A DNA stretch of 64,000 nucleotides from Aerobium sp039839275 (GTDB lineage Bacteria > Pseudomonadota > Alphaproteobacteria > Rhizobiales > Rhizobiaceae): contig NZ_JBDOQP010000003.1 of assembly GCF_039839275.1 (NCBI RefSeq), positions 496,001 through 560,000 of the forward strand, written 5' to 3'. The notes below the pieces were generated by a model. That model saw only the letters and a list, made by a program, of their open reading frames with translations, was not told the DNA's origin and did not search any database. The position numbers and the translations under genes were made by a program. This document shows, in pieces, positions 8,492 through 18,991 of this stretch. Numbering within the stretch: position 1 is the first letter of the stretch; the number at the start of each line of letters is the position of its first letter.

Positions 8492-10765
8492 TCATTTCGG
8501 GGAACGGGCCTGCTCGATCGCCTGCCACACGCGCTGCGGCGTGGCGGGCATCTCGATATGACCGATTCCGTATGCCCTGTGAAGCGCGTCGGTGACGGCG
8601 TTGATGACGGCTGGCGCCGCGCCGATCGTGCCGGCCTCGCCAGCCCCCTTCATGCCCATGGCATTGGTGGTCGAGGGCACGTTGCGGGTCTCGAAGTGGA
8701 ATGATGGCACGCTATCGGCTCGCGGTATGGCGTAGTCCATGAAACTTGCCGAGAGCAGCTGGCCGTCTTCGCCGTAGACGGCGTCTTCGGTCAGCGCCTG
8801 TCCGATGCCCTGAACCACGCCGCCATGAACCTGACCGGCAAGCAGAAGCGGGTTCAGCGTGGCGCCGAAATCATCGACGATGACATAGTTGACGATGTCG
8901 GTGGTACCGGTGTCGGGGTCGATCTCGACTTCGCAGATATGTGTGCCGTTCGGATAGGTCGCCTCTTCCTGAACGAAGTCACCGAAGCCCTTGATATCGT
9001 CCGGCGATTTCGCAGCCCTGGCGACCGAGGCGAAGTCGATGCTGCGGTCGGTGCCGACGATGCGCGCCTCGCCATTCGCGAGTTCGATGTCGTCCGGCGC
9101 CGCCTCGAGTTCGTCGGCGGCGATCTTCCTGATCTTCTTGGCCAGGTCCTCCCCGGCCCGCGAGGCCGAGACGCCACCGAGCGGGATCGATCGCGAGCCC
9201 CCGGTGCCGCCGCCCTTGTCGAGGCGGGCCGTGTCGCCCTGATGCAGGCGTATCCGGTTGATGTCGAGCTCGAGCTTTTCGGCGACGAGTTGGGCATAGG
9301 CGGTCGCGTGCCCCTGCCCGTTCGACTGGGTTCCGATCAGCAATGTGACCGTTCCATCCTCGTTAAGGACGGCATGGGCAGGTTCGGAGCCGGCGAAGGC
9401 GCAGGCCTCGATATAGGTCGCCATGCCGATGCCGCGCAGCTTGCCTTCCGCCTCGGCCGCGTCGCGGCGCGTGGCAAAGCCTTTCCAATCGGCACGCTCC
9501 ATCGCGGCCCGCATGTGGCCTTCGAACTCGCCGACGTCGTAGCATCGGCCGGTCGGCGTCCGGTATGGAAACTGCGCCGGCTGGATGAAATTGCGGCTGC
9601 GGATCTCGTCAGGCGTCATGCTGAGGTCACGGGCGCAGGCGTCGACCAGCTTCTCGACGAGGAACGCCGCTTCGGGACGGCCGGCGCCGCGATAGGCATC
9701 GACCGGGCAGGTGTTGGTGTAGACACCGGTGATGGTGACGTCGAGCGCGGGGATGTCGTAGACGCCCGTCGACATGGTCGCGCCCATGAACGGGATCGTC
9801 GGCCCAAACTGATGCGCGTATGCACCCATATTGGCGGTGTTGCGGACGCGAAGGCCGAGGAACCGCCCCTCCTCGTCCATTGCCATCTCGGCCTCGACGA
9901 CGTTATCGCGGCCCTGCGCGTCGGTGAGGAAATGTTCGGTCCGGTCGCCGGTCCACTTCACCGGACGGCCCAAACGACGCGCGGCCTCCAGCACCAGCGG
10001 ATATTCGCGGTAGACAAACACCTTGGGGCCAAAACCTCCACCGACATCCGGCGTGATGACGCGCAGCTTGTCGTGCGGGATGGAAAACACCTGGTCGGCG
10101 ATGATGCGGCGCATCGAATGGACACCCTGGGAGCCGGTGGTCAGGGTCAGGCTTTCATCCGCGGCATTCCACTCGCCGATCGCGGCGCGTGGCTCCATGT
10201 AGTTGCAGATCAGCCTGTTGTTCAGGAAGCGAATGCGCGTCACGTGCTTGGCGGCGGCAAACGCCTTGTCGGCAAGCTCCTTGTCGCCCAAGTGATATTC
10301 GAATGCCTTTTCGGTGGATTCCGCGGTGCTGGAAACCGCATCCTCGGTTTCGTAATCGACTTCGATCAGCTCGGCGGCGTCCTGGGCCAGTGCGCGGGTA
10401 TCCGCGACGACGAACGCCACGGCATCGCCGACATAATTGACGCGGTCGCGGCACAGGACGGGAATGTCGCGTGTCTGCGCCTTGCTGCCATCCGGCTGTT
10501 TCTGCATCGCTCCCGACCGGAGTTGGCCCAGATGGTCGATCTCGGCAGCGGTGAGAACCAGATGCACGCCCGGTGCCGCGCGGGCCGCGTCGAGTGACCC
10601 GATCGTGAACGTGCCCTTGGCCACGGGAGACCGCAGCACATAGGCGTGCAGGACGCCGTCGGGCGAGATATCGTCTGTATAGCGTCCGTTGCCGGTGGTG
10701 AACGCGTCGTCCTCCAGACGCGTGACGGACGCTCCCATACCGAATTTCGGCGCAATGACGTTCAT
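8492..10765 (-). CDS. Xanthine dehydrogenase-family molybdopterin subunit (CoxL-like, form II)
   Basis: A 757-residue large subunit of the molybdenum hydroxylase family. Visible motifs are DVGGGFGPK (~240-248) and AYRGAGR (357-363). The latter is the form II loop, not the AYRCSFR loop of true CO dehydrogenase. The Mo-site glutamate lies in KGAGEAGTIG near the C-terminus. Such enzymes normally work with a FAD subunit and a 2Fe-2S subunit, but neither is adjacent. It therefore either pairs with distant genes or acts with other partners. CO oxidation should not be assumed; an aldehyde or N-heterocycle substrate is more likely. Confidence 0.85.
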   Translation of the reverse strand: MNVIAPKFGMGASVTRLEDDAFTTGNGRYTDDISPDGVLHAYVLRSPVAKGTFTIGSLDAARAAPGVHLVLTAAEIDHLGQLRSGAMQKQPDGSKAQTRDIPVLCRDRVNYVGDAVAFVVADTRALAQDAAELIEVDYETEDAVSSTAESTEKAFEYHLGDKELADKAFAAAKHVTRIRFLNNRLICNYMEPRAAIGEWNAADESLTLTTGSQGVHSMRRIIADQVFSIPHDKLRVITPDVGGGFGPKVFVYREYPLVLEAARRLGRPVKWTGDRTEHFLTDAQGRDNVVEAEMAMDEEGRFLGLRVRNTANMGAYAHQFGPTIPFMGATMSTGVYDIPALDVTITGVYTNTCPVDAYRGAGRPEAAFLVEKLVDACARDLSMTPDEIRSRNFIQPAQFPYRTPTGRCYDVGEFEGHMRAAMERADWKGFATRRDAAEAEGKLRGIGMATYIEACAFAGSEPAHAVLNEDGTVTLLIGTQSNGQGHATAYAQLVAEKLELDINRIRLHQGDTARLDKGGGTGGSRSIPLGGVSASRAGEDLAKKIRKIAADELEAAPDDIELANGEARIVGTDRSIDFASVARAAKSPDDIKGFGDFVQEEATYPNGTHICEVEIDPDTGTTDIVNYVIVDDFGATLNPLLLAGQVHGGVVQGIGQALTEDAVYGEDGQLLSASFMDYAIPRADSVPSFHFETRNVPSTTNAMGMKGAGEAGTIGAAPAVINAVTDALHRAYGIGHIEMPATPQRVWQAIEQARSPK

Positions 10766-10903
10766 GGTGGCTTCCTGGAGGCTAGGTGGCTGATGGCGGT
10801 GAGATAGATCGCCTGACAGTTTTGTCGAGCAGTGTGATCATGTAAAGACCACGAGTCGATTATCATTAGGGGCGGCGTCGTGCCGCTGAGGGAACAGCAG
10901 CGA

Positions 10904-13549
10904 ATGCGCAAGGACACGGGTCAGATTTTCCGCATCGAGGACTATCGGGCGAGCGACTACGCCATCCCCCGCACGGCATTGAGCTTCCAGCTTTCCGCCG
11001 AGGCGACCACGGTCACGGCCGAACTCGATATAGAGCGCCGAGATGGCGTCGCTGCCGATGCACCGCTGGTACTCGACGGAGACGAGTTGTCGCTGGCCAG
11101 CATCCTGATCGACGGCGAAGAGCCCGATGCGTCGGCCTATGAAGCAACGCCTCAGCGTCTGACGATCGCCAGGCCGCCGCGCGGGAAAACGTTCCGGCTG
11201 ACCCTCGTGACGCGTCTCGATCCGGCCCACAACAGTTCGCTGATGGGGCTCTATCTGTCGAACGGAGTCTACTGCACCCAGTGCGAGCCCGAAGGATTTC
11301 GCAGGATCACCTATTTCATCGACCGGCCGGACATGCTGTCGGTCTACACGGTGCGTATCGAAGCGGAAAAGGGTGCCGCGCCCATCCTGCTGTCGAACGG
11401 CAATCCTGTCGAGAGTGGCGATCTGGAGGGCGGACGCCACTATGCGCTCTGGCACGATCCGTTTCCCAAGCCGTCCTACCTGTTCGCGCTGGTGGCAGGC
11501 GACCTCGCCCTTCTGTCCGACGAATTCACCACGGCATCGGGCCGCAAGGTCGATCTCGGCATCTATGTCGAGCACGGAAAGCGCGACCGCGCCGCCTATG
11601 CGATGGACGCACTCAAGCGCTCAATGAAATGGGACGAGGAGGTCTTCGGACTGGAATATGACCTCGACGTATTCAATATCGTCGCGGTTTCCGACTTCAA
11701 CATGGGCGCGATGGAGAACAAGGGCCTCAACGTCTTCAACGACAAATACGTGCTGGCAGACGAGAGCACGGCGACCGATGCCGACTTCGCCAATATCGAG
11801 GCAATCATCGCGCATGAGTATTTCCACAATTGGACTGGCAACAGAATCACTTGCCGCGACTGGTTCCAGCTCTGCCTCAAGGAAGGGCTGACCGTCTTCC
11901 GCGATCATGAGTTCTCGGCCGACCAGCGCTCGCGCGCGGTGAAGCGCATCGCCGAGGTGCGTACCTTGCGCGCTCACCAGTTTCCCGAGGACCAGGGGCC
12001 GCTGGCCCACCCGGTCCGCCCGCGCCGCTATCGGGAGATCAACAACTTCTACACCGCGACCGTCTACGAGAAGGGGTCGGAAGTCGTGCGCATGATACGC
12101 ACGATTCTCGGCGCCGACGACTTCCGGAAAGGCATGGGCCTTTACATTTCCCGGCATGACGGCGAGGCCGCCACGATCGAGGATTTCCTCAAGGCGTTCG
12201 AGGACGCGTCCGGGCAGGATCTGTCGCAGTTCGCCCTCTGGTACCATCAGGCTGGCACACCCAACCTGACGATCACCACCGCACACGACGCGGAAGCAGG
12301 CGAGTTCCGCATGGAGATCGAGCAATCGGTGCCGCCGACACCGTCCGAGAGCCGCAAGCGCCTGATGCACATTCCGCTTGCGTTCGGGTTGGTCGACGAA
12401 GACGGCAACGACATCGTGCCGACGGAGATCGACGGCGCAACGGTTGAGAACGGCATCGTTCATGTCCGCAAGCGCAAGCAGAGCGTACGTTTTCGTGGCA
12501 TCCCCAAGCGCCCTGCCCTGTCGCTGAACCGTGGCTTTTCGGCGCCGATCACGCTGTCGATCGAGCAGCGCTCGGACGACCTGCTCTTCCTCGCGCGCAA
12601 GGACAGCGACCTTGTCGCCCGCTGGCAGGCGCTCAATACCGTCTTCACCGAATCGTTGATCCAGGGCTTCCGCGCGGTGCGCGGGCAAAAGCCGCCGCAG
12701 TTCGGCGAAGGGCTGATCCGTGCGACCGCGGAGATCGCGGACGACGACAGCCTGGAGGCGGCATTCCGCGCGCTGGCGCTCACGCTGCCAGCCGAAGCGG
12801 ACATCGCACGGGAGATCGGATCGCAGATCGATCCGGACGCCATTCATGTCGCGCGCGAGTCGCTCGCCGGAAAGATAGCCACCGACAATACGGACGTCTT
12901 CTCGCGTCTCTATGACAGTCTGGACAATGGGGAAGCGTTCAACCCCGATGCCGCCAGCGCCGGCAGGCGGGCATTGCGCAACGTGCTGCTCGACTATCTC
13001 GCCGCCAGCGACGACGAGCCCGGCCGTGCCGCGCGCCAGTTCGAGACTGCGACGAACATGACCGACAAGGCCGCCGCTCTAGCGGTGCTGGCGCACAGGT
13101 TTCCCGGTCATGACCGCACGGTCGCCGCATTGGCAGAGTTCGAAGGGCAATATGCCGCCGACCCTCTGGTGCTGGACAAGTGGTTCCAGATCCAGGCGAC
13201 GGCGCCGACCGCCGATGCCGTAGAACGGGTGGAGACGCTGACCCGCCATCCGGGCTTCTCGATCCGCAACCCGAACCGCGTGCGCGCGCTGATCGGCACT
13301 TTCTCGACGATGAACCAGACCGGCTTCCATCGGGCCGACGGTGCCGGCTATCGCTTCTTTGCGAGGTCGGTGCTGGAAATCGAGAAGCGAAATCCGCAGG
13401 TTGCGGCGAGGCTTGCCACCGCTTTGCGTTCCTGGCGCTCACTGGAGCCCACACGTCAGGCAGCGGCACGCGAGGCGCTTCTGGAAATCGCCGCGCCAGC
13501 GGACCTTTCCAGCGACCTGCGCGACATCGTGGAGCGCACGCTCGCATAG
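10904..13549 (+). CDS. pepN: Aminopeptidase N (M1 family)
   Basis: An 881-residue zinc aminopeptidase that trims N-terminal residues from peptides in the cytoplasm. ATG 10904 was chosen over an upstream GTG (10880) because MRKDTGQIFRIEDY is the usual start of the family and GAGGGA lies just before it. GAMENKG (~267-273) is the exopeptidase motif. HEYFH (~304) with a downstream KEGLTVFRD glutamate forms the zinc site. The C-terminal half is the helical PepN domain. It is monocistronic and divergent from the CoxL-like gene. Confidence 0.95.
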   Translation: MRKDTGQIFRIEDYRASDYAIPRTALSFQLSAEATTVTAELDIERRDGVAADAPLVLDGDELSLASILIDGEEPDASAYEATPQRLTIARPPRGKTFRLTLVTRLDPAHNSSLMGLYLSNGVYCTQCEPEGFRRITYFIDRPDMLSVYTVRIEAEKGAAPILLSNGNPVESGDLEGGRHYALWHDPFPKPSYLFALVAGDLALLSDEFTTASGRKVDLGIYVEHGKRDRAAYAMDALKRSMKWDEEVFGLEYDLDVFNIVAVSDFNMGAMENKGLNVFNDKYVLADESTATDADFANIEAIIAHEYFHNWTGNRITCRDWFQLCLKEGLTVFRDHEFSADQRSRAVKRIAEVRTLRAHQFPEDQGPLAHPVRPRRYREINNFYTATVYEKGSEVVRMIRTILGADDFRKGMGLYISRHDGEAATIEDFLKAFEDASGQDLSQFALWYHQAGTPNLTITTAHDAEAGEFRMEIEQSVPPTPSESRKRLMHIPLAFGLVDEDGNDIVPTEIDGATVENGIVHVRKRKQSVRFRGIPKRPALSLNRGFSAPITLSIEQRSDDLLFLARKDSDLVARWQALNTVFTESLIQGFRAVRGQKPPQFGEGLIRATAEIADDDSLEAAFRALALTLPAEADIAREIGSQIDPDAIHVARESLAGKIATDNTDVFSRLYDSLDNGEAFNPDAASAGRRALRNVLLDYLAASDDEPGRAARQFETATNMTDKAAALAVLAHRFPGHDRTVAALAEFEGQYAADPLVLDKWFQIQATAPTADAVERVETLTRHPGFSIRNPNRVRALIGTFSTMNQTGFHRADGAGYRFFARSVLEIEKRNPQVAARLATALRSWRSLEPTRQAAAREALLEIAAPADLSSDLRDIVERTLA

Positions 13550-13680
13550 GTGCGCAGGGCGTTCCGGCCCCTAACGATTTCGTAACTTTTCGGGCCGCGC
13601 CCACTGGACACGGAGAATCGCGTCTGATTCCTTATGGATGATTCGGACGTGCGGCGTTGCGGGGTCAATCGAGGGACAGG

Positions 13681-16029
13681 ATGGGGAGCCATTCCATGGC
13701 TAAGGCGGACGCGTGGAACGCGCCCGATGGGAGCTTCTATGCGCGGCGCGCCGCAGCACAGAGAGCTGGCGCTGGCCTGAGCGGCCACGCGCGGATGATC
13801 GCGGCGCCCGCCTATCGGCGCCTGCTGGCCGCCGAGCCCGTGCTGAAGCGCCTGATCCCAGTGCTCATCGTCGTCTTTCTCGTCATGGTCGCAGGCACGC
13901 GCAGCCTGTCCCTGATGGCGGATCGCGAGGACGTCGACCGCTCCGCCAGGGCCCTGCTAGGGCTGGCTTCCACCCAGATTGCCCACGCCCTCACCGCACG
14001 CCAAACGCGTGGCGAGACGGACGATTCCGTCTATCGCATGCTCATCGAAGATATTACCCGCTCTGGTCCGCTCGGCGGCCACCATGCGCTGCTGATCGTC
14101 GACGGCGAAATGGCCGTCAAGGCTGCCACTCCGCTCGGCGCGACGTGGCTTGGACGGTCGCTGGAGGACGTCATCTCCGGGGGGCAGCCGCTGTTCCTTT
14201 TCGGTGAACGCGCTGGCGTCATGGAAGTGCGAGTGGGCGACACGATCTGGTATGCGGCGATGGCCGCAGCGGAGGAACGCAAGGCGGCGGCGCTCGCAAT
14301 GATCCCGCGAGACAGCGTGTTTGCCGAATGGCGCAAGGAGGTGACGCTGAACGTCACGCTCTTCGTCGCCACCGCAGCCGTGCTGATCGTCATCCTCTAC
14401 GCCTATTTCGGGCAGGCAGCGCGGGCACAGGCAGCCGACAGGCTCTATCTGGAGGCCCACGAGCGTGTCGACCTCGCACTGGTGCGCGGCCGGTGCGGCC
14501 TGTGGGACTGGGACATGGTGCGGGGCAGGATGTACTGGTCCCGCTCGATGTACGACATGCTGGGCTATGAACCGACAGAATCGATGCTGTCCTTCGGTGC
14601 CGTTTCGGAGATCATCCATCACGAGGACGGCAACCTCTTCGAGATCGCCAACCGGATCGTCTCGCGGGAGATCGACCAGGTCGACCAGGTGTTCCGTATG
14701 CGGCATGCCGACGGGCACTGGGTCTGGATCCGCGCCAAGGCGCAGGTCAACGATCCCGACGCGCCGGAAATCCATCTCGTGGGCATCGCCATCGACATCA
14801 CCGAGCAGCGCAATCTCGCGCAACGCTCCGAGACGGCGGATCTGCGGCTGCGCACGGCGATCGAGAACATCTCGGAATCGTTCGTCCTGTGGGACTCCAG
14901 CCAGTGCCTGGTCATGTGCAACACCAAGTACCAGCAGGACAACGGCCTTTCTGACCAGGACATCGTGCCGGGCACGGCACGCAAGCTGATCGACCAGCGC
15001 ATGACGGCGCTGGCTCATGAGCGGCGCCTTGCCAACGCCAACGGCCCGTCGGGCGGCGCGACCTATGAACGCCAGCTCGCCGACGGGCGCTGGCTGCAGG
15101 TCAACGAGTTGAAGACGCGCGACGGAGGCATGGTTTCGGTCGGCGCCGACATCACCCAGCTCAAGCAGCATCAGGAAAAGCTCGTCGACAGCGAACGCCG
15201 GCTGATGGCGACGATCCACGACCTCAGCCTGGCGCGAAAAGCCGAGGGAGAGCGCACAGCGGAGCTCGTCGAGCTCAACCGCAAATACATGAAGGAGACA
15301 GAAAGGGCCGAGGCGGCGAGCCGCGCGAAATCGGAATTCCTGGCCAATATGAGCCACGAACTGCGCACTCCACTGAATGCCATCATCGGCTTCTCCGAAA
15401 TGATGCAGCAGGCCTATTTCGGGCCGCTTGGCTCGGAGAAGTACGGCGAGTACGTGAAGGACATCCACGGGGCCGGTTCCTACCTGCTCGGCGTGATCAA
15501 CGACATCCTCGACATGTCCAAGATCGAGGCGGGTCAATTCTCCATCGAGCGCGAGGGCATCGATCTCGCGCCGCTCATCAGCGAGACCGTGCGCGTCGTC
15601 GCGCTGCAGGCAGCCGAAAAGTCGATCACGGTCGAGACCAAGATCTCCGACTCCATGGTGCTCTACGCCGATCGCCGTGCGATCAAGCAGATCGTCATCA
15701 ACCTGCTGTCCAATGCGGTGAAATTCACCGGCAATGGCGGTCACATCTCACTGCGGGCGCGCAAGGTTTCGGGCGCCATCATGCTGTCGATCGAGGATAC
15801 CGGCTGCGGCATTCCGAGGGACGCGCTCAAGAAGCTTGGGCGCCCCTTCGAGCAGGTGCAGAACCAGTTCTCCAAGAACCACAGTGGTTCGGGGCTGGGC
15901 TTGGCCATCTCTCGCTCGCTCGCCGCACTGCATGGCGGCGCCCTGAAAATCCGCTCCACCGAAGGCGTGGGGACCATCGTCTCGGTGCGCATCCCTTTGA
16001 AGGGAAATCAGGCGAAGAAGGCGGCCTGA
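13681..16029 (+). CDS. pleC: PleC-like PAS sensor histidine kinase
   Basis: A ~782-residue membrane kinase. Two transmembrane helices (about 58-80 and 222-245) bracket a periplasmic sensor of ~140 residues. A PAS domain follows (with WDWDMVRGRMYWS), then a second PAS-like domain (ISESFVLWDS). The HisKA domain has its phospho-acceptor in MSHELRTPLN (about residue 559), and the ATPase domain shows NLLSNAVKFT, DTGCGIP and GSGLGLAIS. The length, domain order and convergence with glnE fit rhizobial PleC, the kinase/phosphatase of DivK that sets cell polarity. The assignment to PleC rests on recalled synteny; the kinase call itself is certain. The start could also be ATG 13696. Confidence 0.7.
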   Translation: MGSHSMAKADAWNAPDGSFYARRAAAQRAGAGLSGHARMIAAPAYRRLLAAEPVLKRLIPVLIVVFLVMVAGTRSLSLMADREDVDRSARALLGLASTQIAHALTARQTRGETDDSVYRMLIEDITRSGPLGGHHALLIVDGEMAVKAATPLGATWLGRSLEDVISGGQPLFLFGERAGVMEVRVGDTIWYAAMAAAEERKAAALAMIPRDSVFAEWRKEVTLNVTLFVATAAVLIVILYAYFGQAARAQAADRLYLEAHERVDLALVRGRCGLWDWDMVRGRMYWSRSMYDMLGYEPTESMLSFGAVSEIIHHEDGNLFEIANRIVSREIDQVDQVFRMRHADGHWVWIRAKAQVNDPDAPEIHLVGIAIDITEQRNLAQRSETADLRLRTAIENISESFVLWDSSQCLVMCNTKYQQDNGLSDQDIVPGTARKLIDQRMTALAHERRLANANGPSGGATYERQLADGRWLQVNELKTRDGGMVSVGADITQLKQHQEKLVDSERRLMATIHDLSLARKAEGERTAELVELNRKYMKETERAEAASRAKSEFLANMSHELRTPLNAIIGFSEMMQQAYFGPLGSEKYGEYVKDIHGAGSYLLGVINDILDMSKIEAGQFSIEREGIDLAPLISETVRVVALQAAEKSITVETKISDSMVLYADRRAIKQIVINLLSNAVKFTGNGGHISLRARKVSGAIMLSIEDTGCGIPRDALKKLGRPFEQVQNQFSKNHSGSGLGLAISRSLAALHGGALKIRSTEGVGTIVSVRIPLKGNQAKKAA

Positions 16030-16033
16030 GGGG

Positions 16034-18991
16034 TCAGCTTCGCCGCTTCGCGACGAGCCGTTCGAAATGCGCGGCGACCGTCCCGGCCGTGTCCTTCAGA
16101 TGAGCCTCCAATATCGCGAGACCGGGAAGATCAGTGCTGCGCAGCAGCAGGTCGGCAAGGCCCGGCGGCACGTCGTCAGGTTCGAGGGGGCCGGTCAGGC
16201 ACAGGCGAATGATCTGCGTCAACGACAAATAGAGCGCATAGGCGGCAACGAGTTCTTCACGGGACTGGGCATCGCAGAAGTCGGGGGCGAGCCGCGCCAG
16301 CGCATCTCCGGTTGACGTTGGCGGCCATTCGTCGGGCTGGATATGTCCCGTGAGCCGCGCGCACTGGGCGATAAACTCAAGGTCGATCTGGCCGCCGGGG
16401 ATGAGCTTGAGATCCCAGATGTCGCGCGGCGGCTTTTCCTCCGCGATCGTCTTGCGCATGTCGGCGGCGTCGCGCAGGATCTTCGCTTCGTCATGCACGC
16501 TCTCGAGCACGGCGGCGACGTCCAGTTCGACCGTCTTGCACAATGTCTCGTCGCCGGCCACGGCACGCGCCCGGGTGAGCGCCATGTGCTCCCATGTCCA
16601 GGCCTCCTCTCGCTGGTACTTGCGGAAGGCCTCGATGTTGGTGGCGACGGGCCCCTTGTTGCCGGATGGCCGAAGGCGCAGGTCCAGTTCGTAGAGCACG
16701 CCCTCCGCCGTGGGCGCGGACACCGCCGCGATGAGGCGCTGCGTCAGGCGAGCATAGTAGTGAGACGGGGCTAGCGGCTTCTCGCCATCGGACTCTTCGG
16801 CGCCCTCCGCATGGTCGTAGAGCAGGATGAGATCGACATCCGACCCCGCGGTGAGCTCGCGGCTGCCAAGCTTGCCCATGCCCAGGATCGCCACTTGCCC
16901 CCCGGCGACATGGCCGTGACGAACGGCGAACTCGTCCTTTACAGCATCGAGCGCCGAGCCGATCGTCAGATCGGCCAGATCGGAAAACGCCTTGCCTGCC
17001 CGCACGGCATCGATCGCGCCGGTCAGCAAACGGACACCGATGAGGAACTTCTGTTCGGCCGCAAAGATGCGCAGCCGGTCTAGCTTCTCTTCATGCAACT
17101 GCGCGCCTTCCAGGAACGCGTCCAGTCGCGCGGCGAGATACGCCTTGTTGGGGAGCTCGGACATCAGGCCGGGATCGAGCAGCCCGTCGAAAACATGCGG
17201 CCTGCGCGTGATTATGGCCGAAAGGCGCGGTGCGGCGCCCATGATCGTCGCCAGCAGTTCAAGCAGCGCCGGGTTGGACTGCAGCAGCGAGAATAGCTGG
17301 ATCCCGGCGGGCAGGCCCGACAGAAATTCGTCGAAACGGATCAGTGCCTCGTCGGCGCGGCGGGTACGGCCGAAGGTCTCGAGCAAAGCGGGCGTCAGTT
17401 CCGTCAGGCGCTCCCGCGCCTCCGCAGACTGGGTGGCGCGATAGCGGCCGAAATGCCAGGTTCTGATGACCCGGCAGATGTCGCTCGGCCGCGAAAAGCC
17501 CAGTTCCGACAGGGTTTCAAGCGTGCCCGGGTCGTCCACATCGCCGGTAAAGACGAGATTTCCAACCCCGCGCGACAATTGCGGAGCCGTCTCGAAGAGT
17601 GCGGCATAGTGCTTTTCGACCAGAAGCAGCGACGAGCGGAAGGTCGAGGAAAATGTCTCGGCGGCGTCATAGCCGAGCATATGCGCAATGCGCTCCAGCC
17701 CCTCATCGTCTTCCGGCAGATTGTGGGTCTGTTCGTCGGCGACCATCTGGATTGCGTGCTCGACGTCGCGCAGGAACCAGTATTGTTTCGTCAGCGCATT
17801 GCGCGCCTCCGGGGTTATCCAGCCGCGCTCCGCCAGCTCGGCCAGCATCGCGGTCGTCTCGCGGCCGCGCAGCTCGGGAAACCGCCCGCCGGCGATGAGC
17901 TGCTGGGTCTGGACGAAGAACTCGATCTCACGAATGCCGCCGCGGCCCAGCTTGACGTTGTGGCCCTTGACCGCGACCTCGCCATGGCCCTTGTGAGCAT
18001 GGATCTGGCGCTTGATCGAATGGACGTCCGCGATGGCCGCGAAGTCCATGTACTTGCGCCAGACATAAGGCGTGAGTTCCTTCAGGAAGGCCCTGCCCGC
18101 CTCGATGTCGCCGGCAACGGGCCGCGCCTTTATCATAGCGGCGCGCTCCCAGTTCTGGCCTCTGCTCTCGTAATAATTCAGCGCGGCAAGGACCGGGATC
18201 GCGAGCGGTGTCGAGCCCGGGTCGGGACGCAGGCGCAAGTCGGTGCGGAAGACATAGCCATGCTCCGTCCGGTCCTGAAGGATCCGCACCAGTCGCCGCG
18301 TCAGCCGGGCGAAGAGTTCGGTCGCCTCGAGCGGATCGCTCACCGCCGCCGCCTCCGGATCGAAGAACACGATGAGATCGATGTCGGAGGAAAAGTTCAG
18401 TTCGTTGGCACCGAGCTTGCCCATGCCGAGGACGATCCAGCCGGATCGTTGGCCCGGTATTTCCGGTTCCGGCAAAGCGAGCTTTCCGGCACGATGCGCG
18501 TCGCGCAGCAGGAAATCGATCGCGGCCGAAACGCAGGCGTCAGCCAGCGCGCTCAACCGCCTTACCGTTGTCTGCGCATCGGACTCGCCGGCCAGATCAG
18601 CCAACGCGATCAGGAAATGCACCTCGCCCTTCCGTTCGCGCAACTCGCGCATGAGTTCGGATTCGGTCTGTTCGGCGCCACATCCGCAGGCACGGATTGC
18701 GTCGATGATAGACGTCAGTCGGTCGACAAGTGGCGTATCGAACAGCGCTTCCAGCATTTGCGGCCTGCGGCGGGCGCTGTCACGCAGGAACGGGGATAGA
18801 TCGAAAGCAGCCCCCAAGAACCGTGCAAGGGGCGCATCACTTTCGACGAGGGCCGCCAGATGCGAGAGCGACTTTTCTCGCGCCGCCTCGGCAATGTCTT
18901 GCAGGGTCTCGGCAGCGTTTTCGGGTTCCAGCGGAGCCAGCACGGCAGCCGGCATTCCAAACCAGCGTTCCCCTGTTTCAGCCTTGCTCAT
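16034..18991 (-). CDS. glnE: Bifunctional glutamine synthetase adenylyltransferase/deadenylase
   Basis: A 985-residue enzyme that adenylylates (inactivates) and de-adenylylates glutamine synthetase in response to PII. Two nucleotidyltransferase modules are present. The N-terminal one has GMGKLGANEL at 189-198 and the SDIDL metal site at 202-206. The C-terminal one has GMGKLGSREL near 702 and SDVDLILLYDH. The length is full. Its start overlaps the stop of the upstream histidine kinase by 14 bases, so it is the last gene of a minus-strand operon. It converges with the PleC-like gene, with only 4 bases between them. Confidence 0.96.
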   Translation of the reverse strand: MSKAETGERWFGMPAAVLAPLEPENAAETLQDIAEAAREKSLSHLAALVESDAPLARFLGAAFDLSPFLRDSARRRPQMLEALFDTPLVDRLTSIIDAIRACGCGAEQTESELMRELRERKGEVHFLIALADLAGESDAQTTVRRLSALADACVSAAIDFLLRDAHRAGKLALPEPEIPGQRSGWIVLGMGKLGANELNFSSDIDLIVFFDPEAAAVSDPLEATELFARLTRRLVRILQDRTEHGYVFRTDLRLRPDPGSTPLAIPVLAALNYYESRGQNWERAAMIKARPVAGDIEAGRAFLKELTPYVWRKYMDFAAIADVHSIKRQIHAHKGHGEVAVKGHNVKLGRGGIREIEFFVQTQQLIAGGRFPELRGRETTAMLAELAERGWITPEARNALTKQYWFLRDVEHAIQMVADEQTHNLPEDDEGLERIAHMLGYDAAETFSSTFRSSLLLVEKHYAALFETAPQLSRGVGNLVFTGDVDDPGTLETLSELGFSRPSDICRVIRTWHFGRYRATQSAEARERLTELTPALLETFGRTRRADEALIRFDEFLSGLPAGIQLFSLLQSNPALLELLATIMGAAPRLSAIITRRPHVFDGLLDPGLMSELPNKAYLAARLDAFLEGAQLHEEKLDRLRIFAAEQKFLIGVRLLTGAIDAVRAGKAFSDLADLTIGSALDAVKDEFAVRHGHVAGGQVAILGMGKLGSRELTAGSDVDLILLYDHAEGAEESDGEKPLAPSHYYARLTQRLIAAVSAPTAEGVLYELDLRLRPSGNKGPVATNIEAFRKYQREEAWTWEHMALTRARAVAGDETLCKTVELDVAAVLESVHDEAKILRDAADMRKTIAEEKPPRDIWDLKLIPGGQIDLEFIAQCARLTGHIQPDEWPPTSTGDALARLAPDFCDAQSREELVAAYALYLSLTQIIRLCLTGPLEPDDVPPGLADLLLRSTDLPGLAILEAHLKDTAGTVAAHFERLVAKRRS

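Noticed and set aside
8825..10597. 590-codon frame antisense to the CoxL-like gene
   Set aside because: Low-complexity Arg/Gly/Val-rich translation with no family signature; a shadow of the real gene.
13571..13585. CTAA-N7-GTAA resembling a CtrA site before the PleC-like gene
   Set aside because: Two mismatches from the consensus; too weak to list as a site without binding data.
13957..15744. 595-codon frame antisense to the PleC-like kinase
   Set aside because: Its product is an Arg/Asp/His-rich shadow; kinase motifs are on the plus strand.
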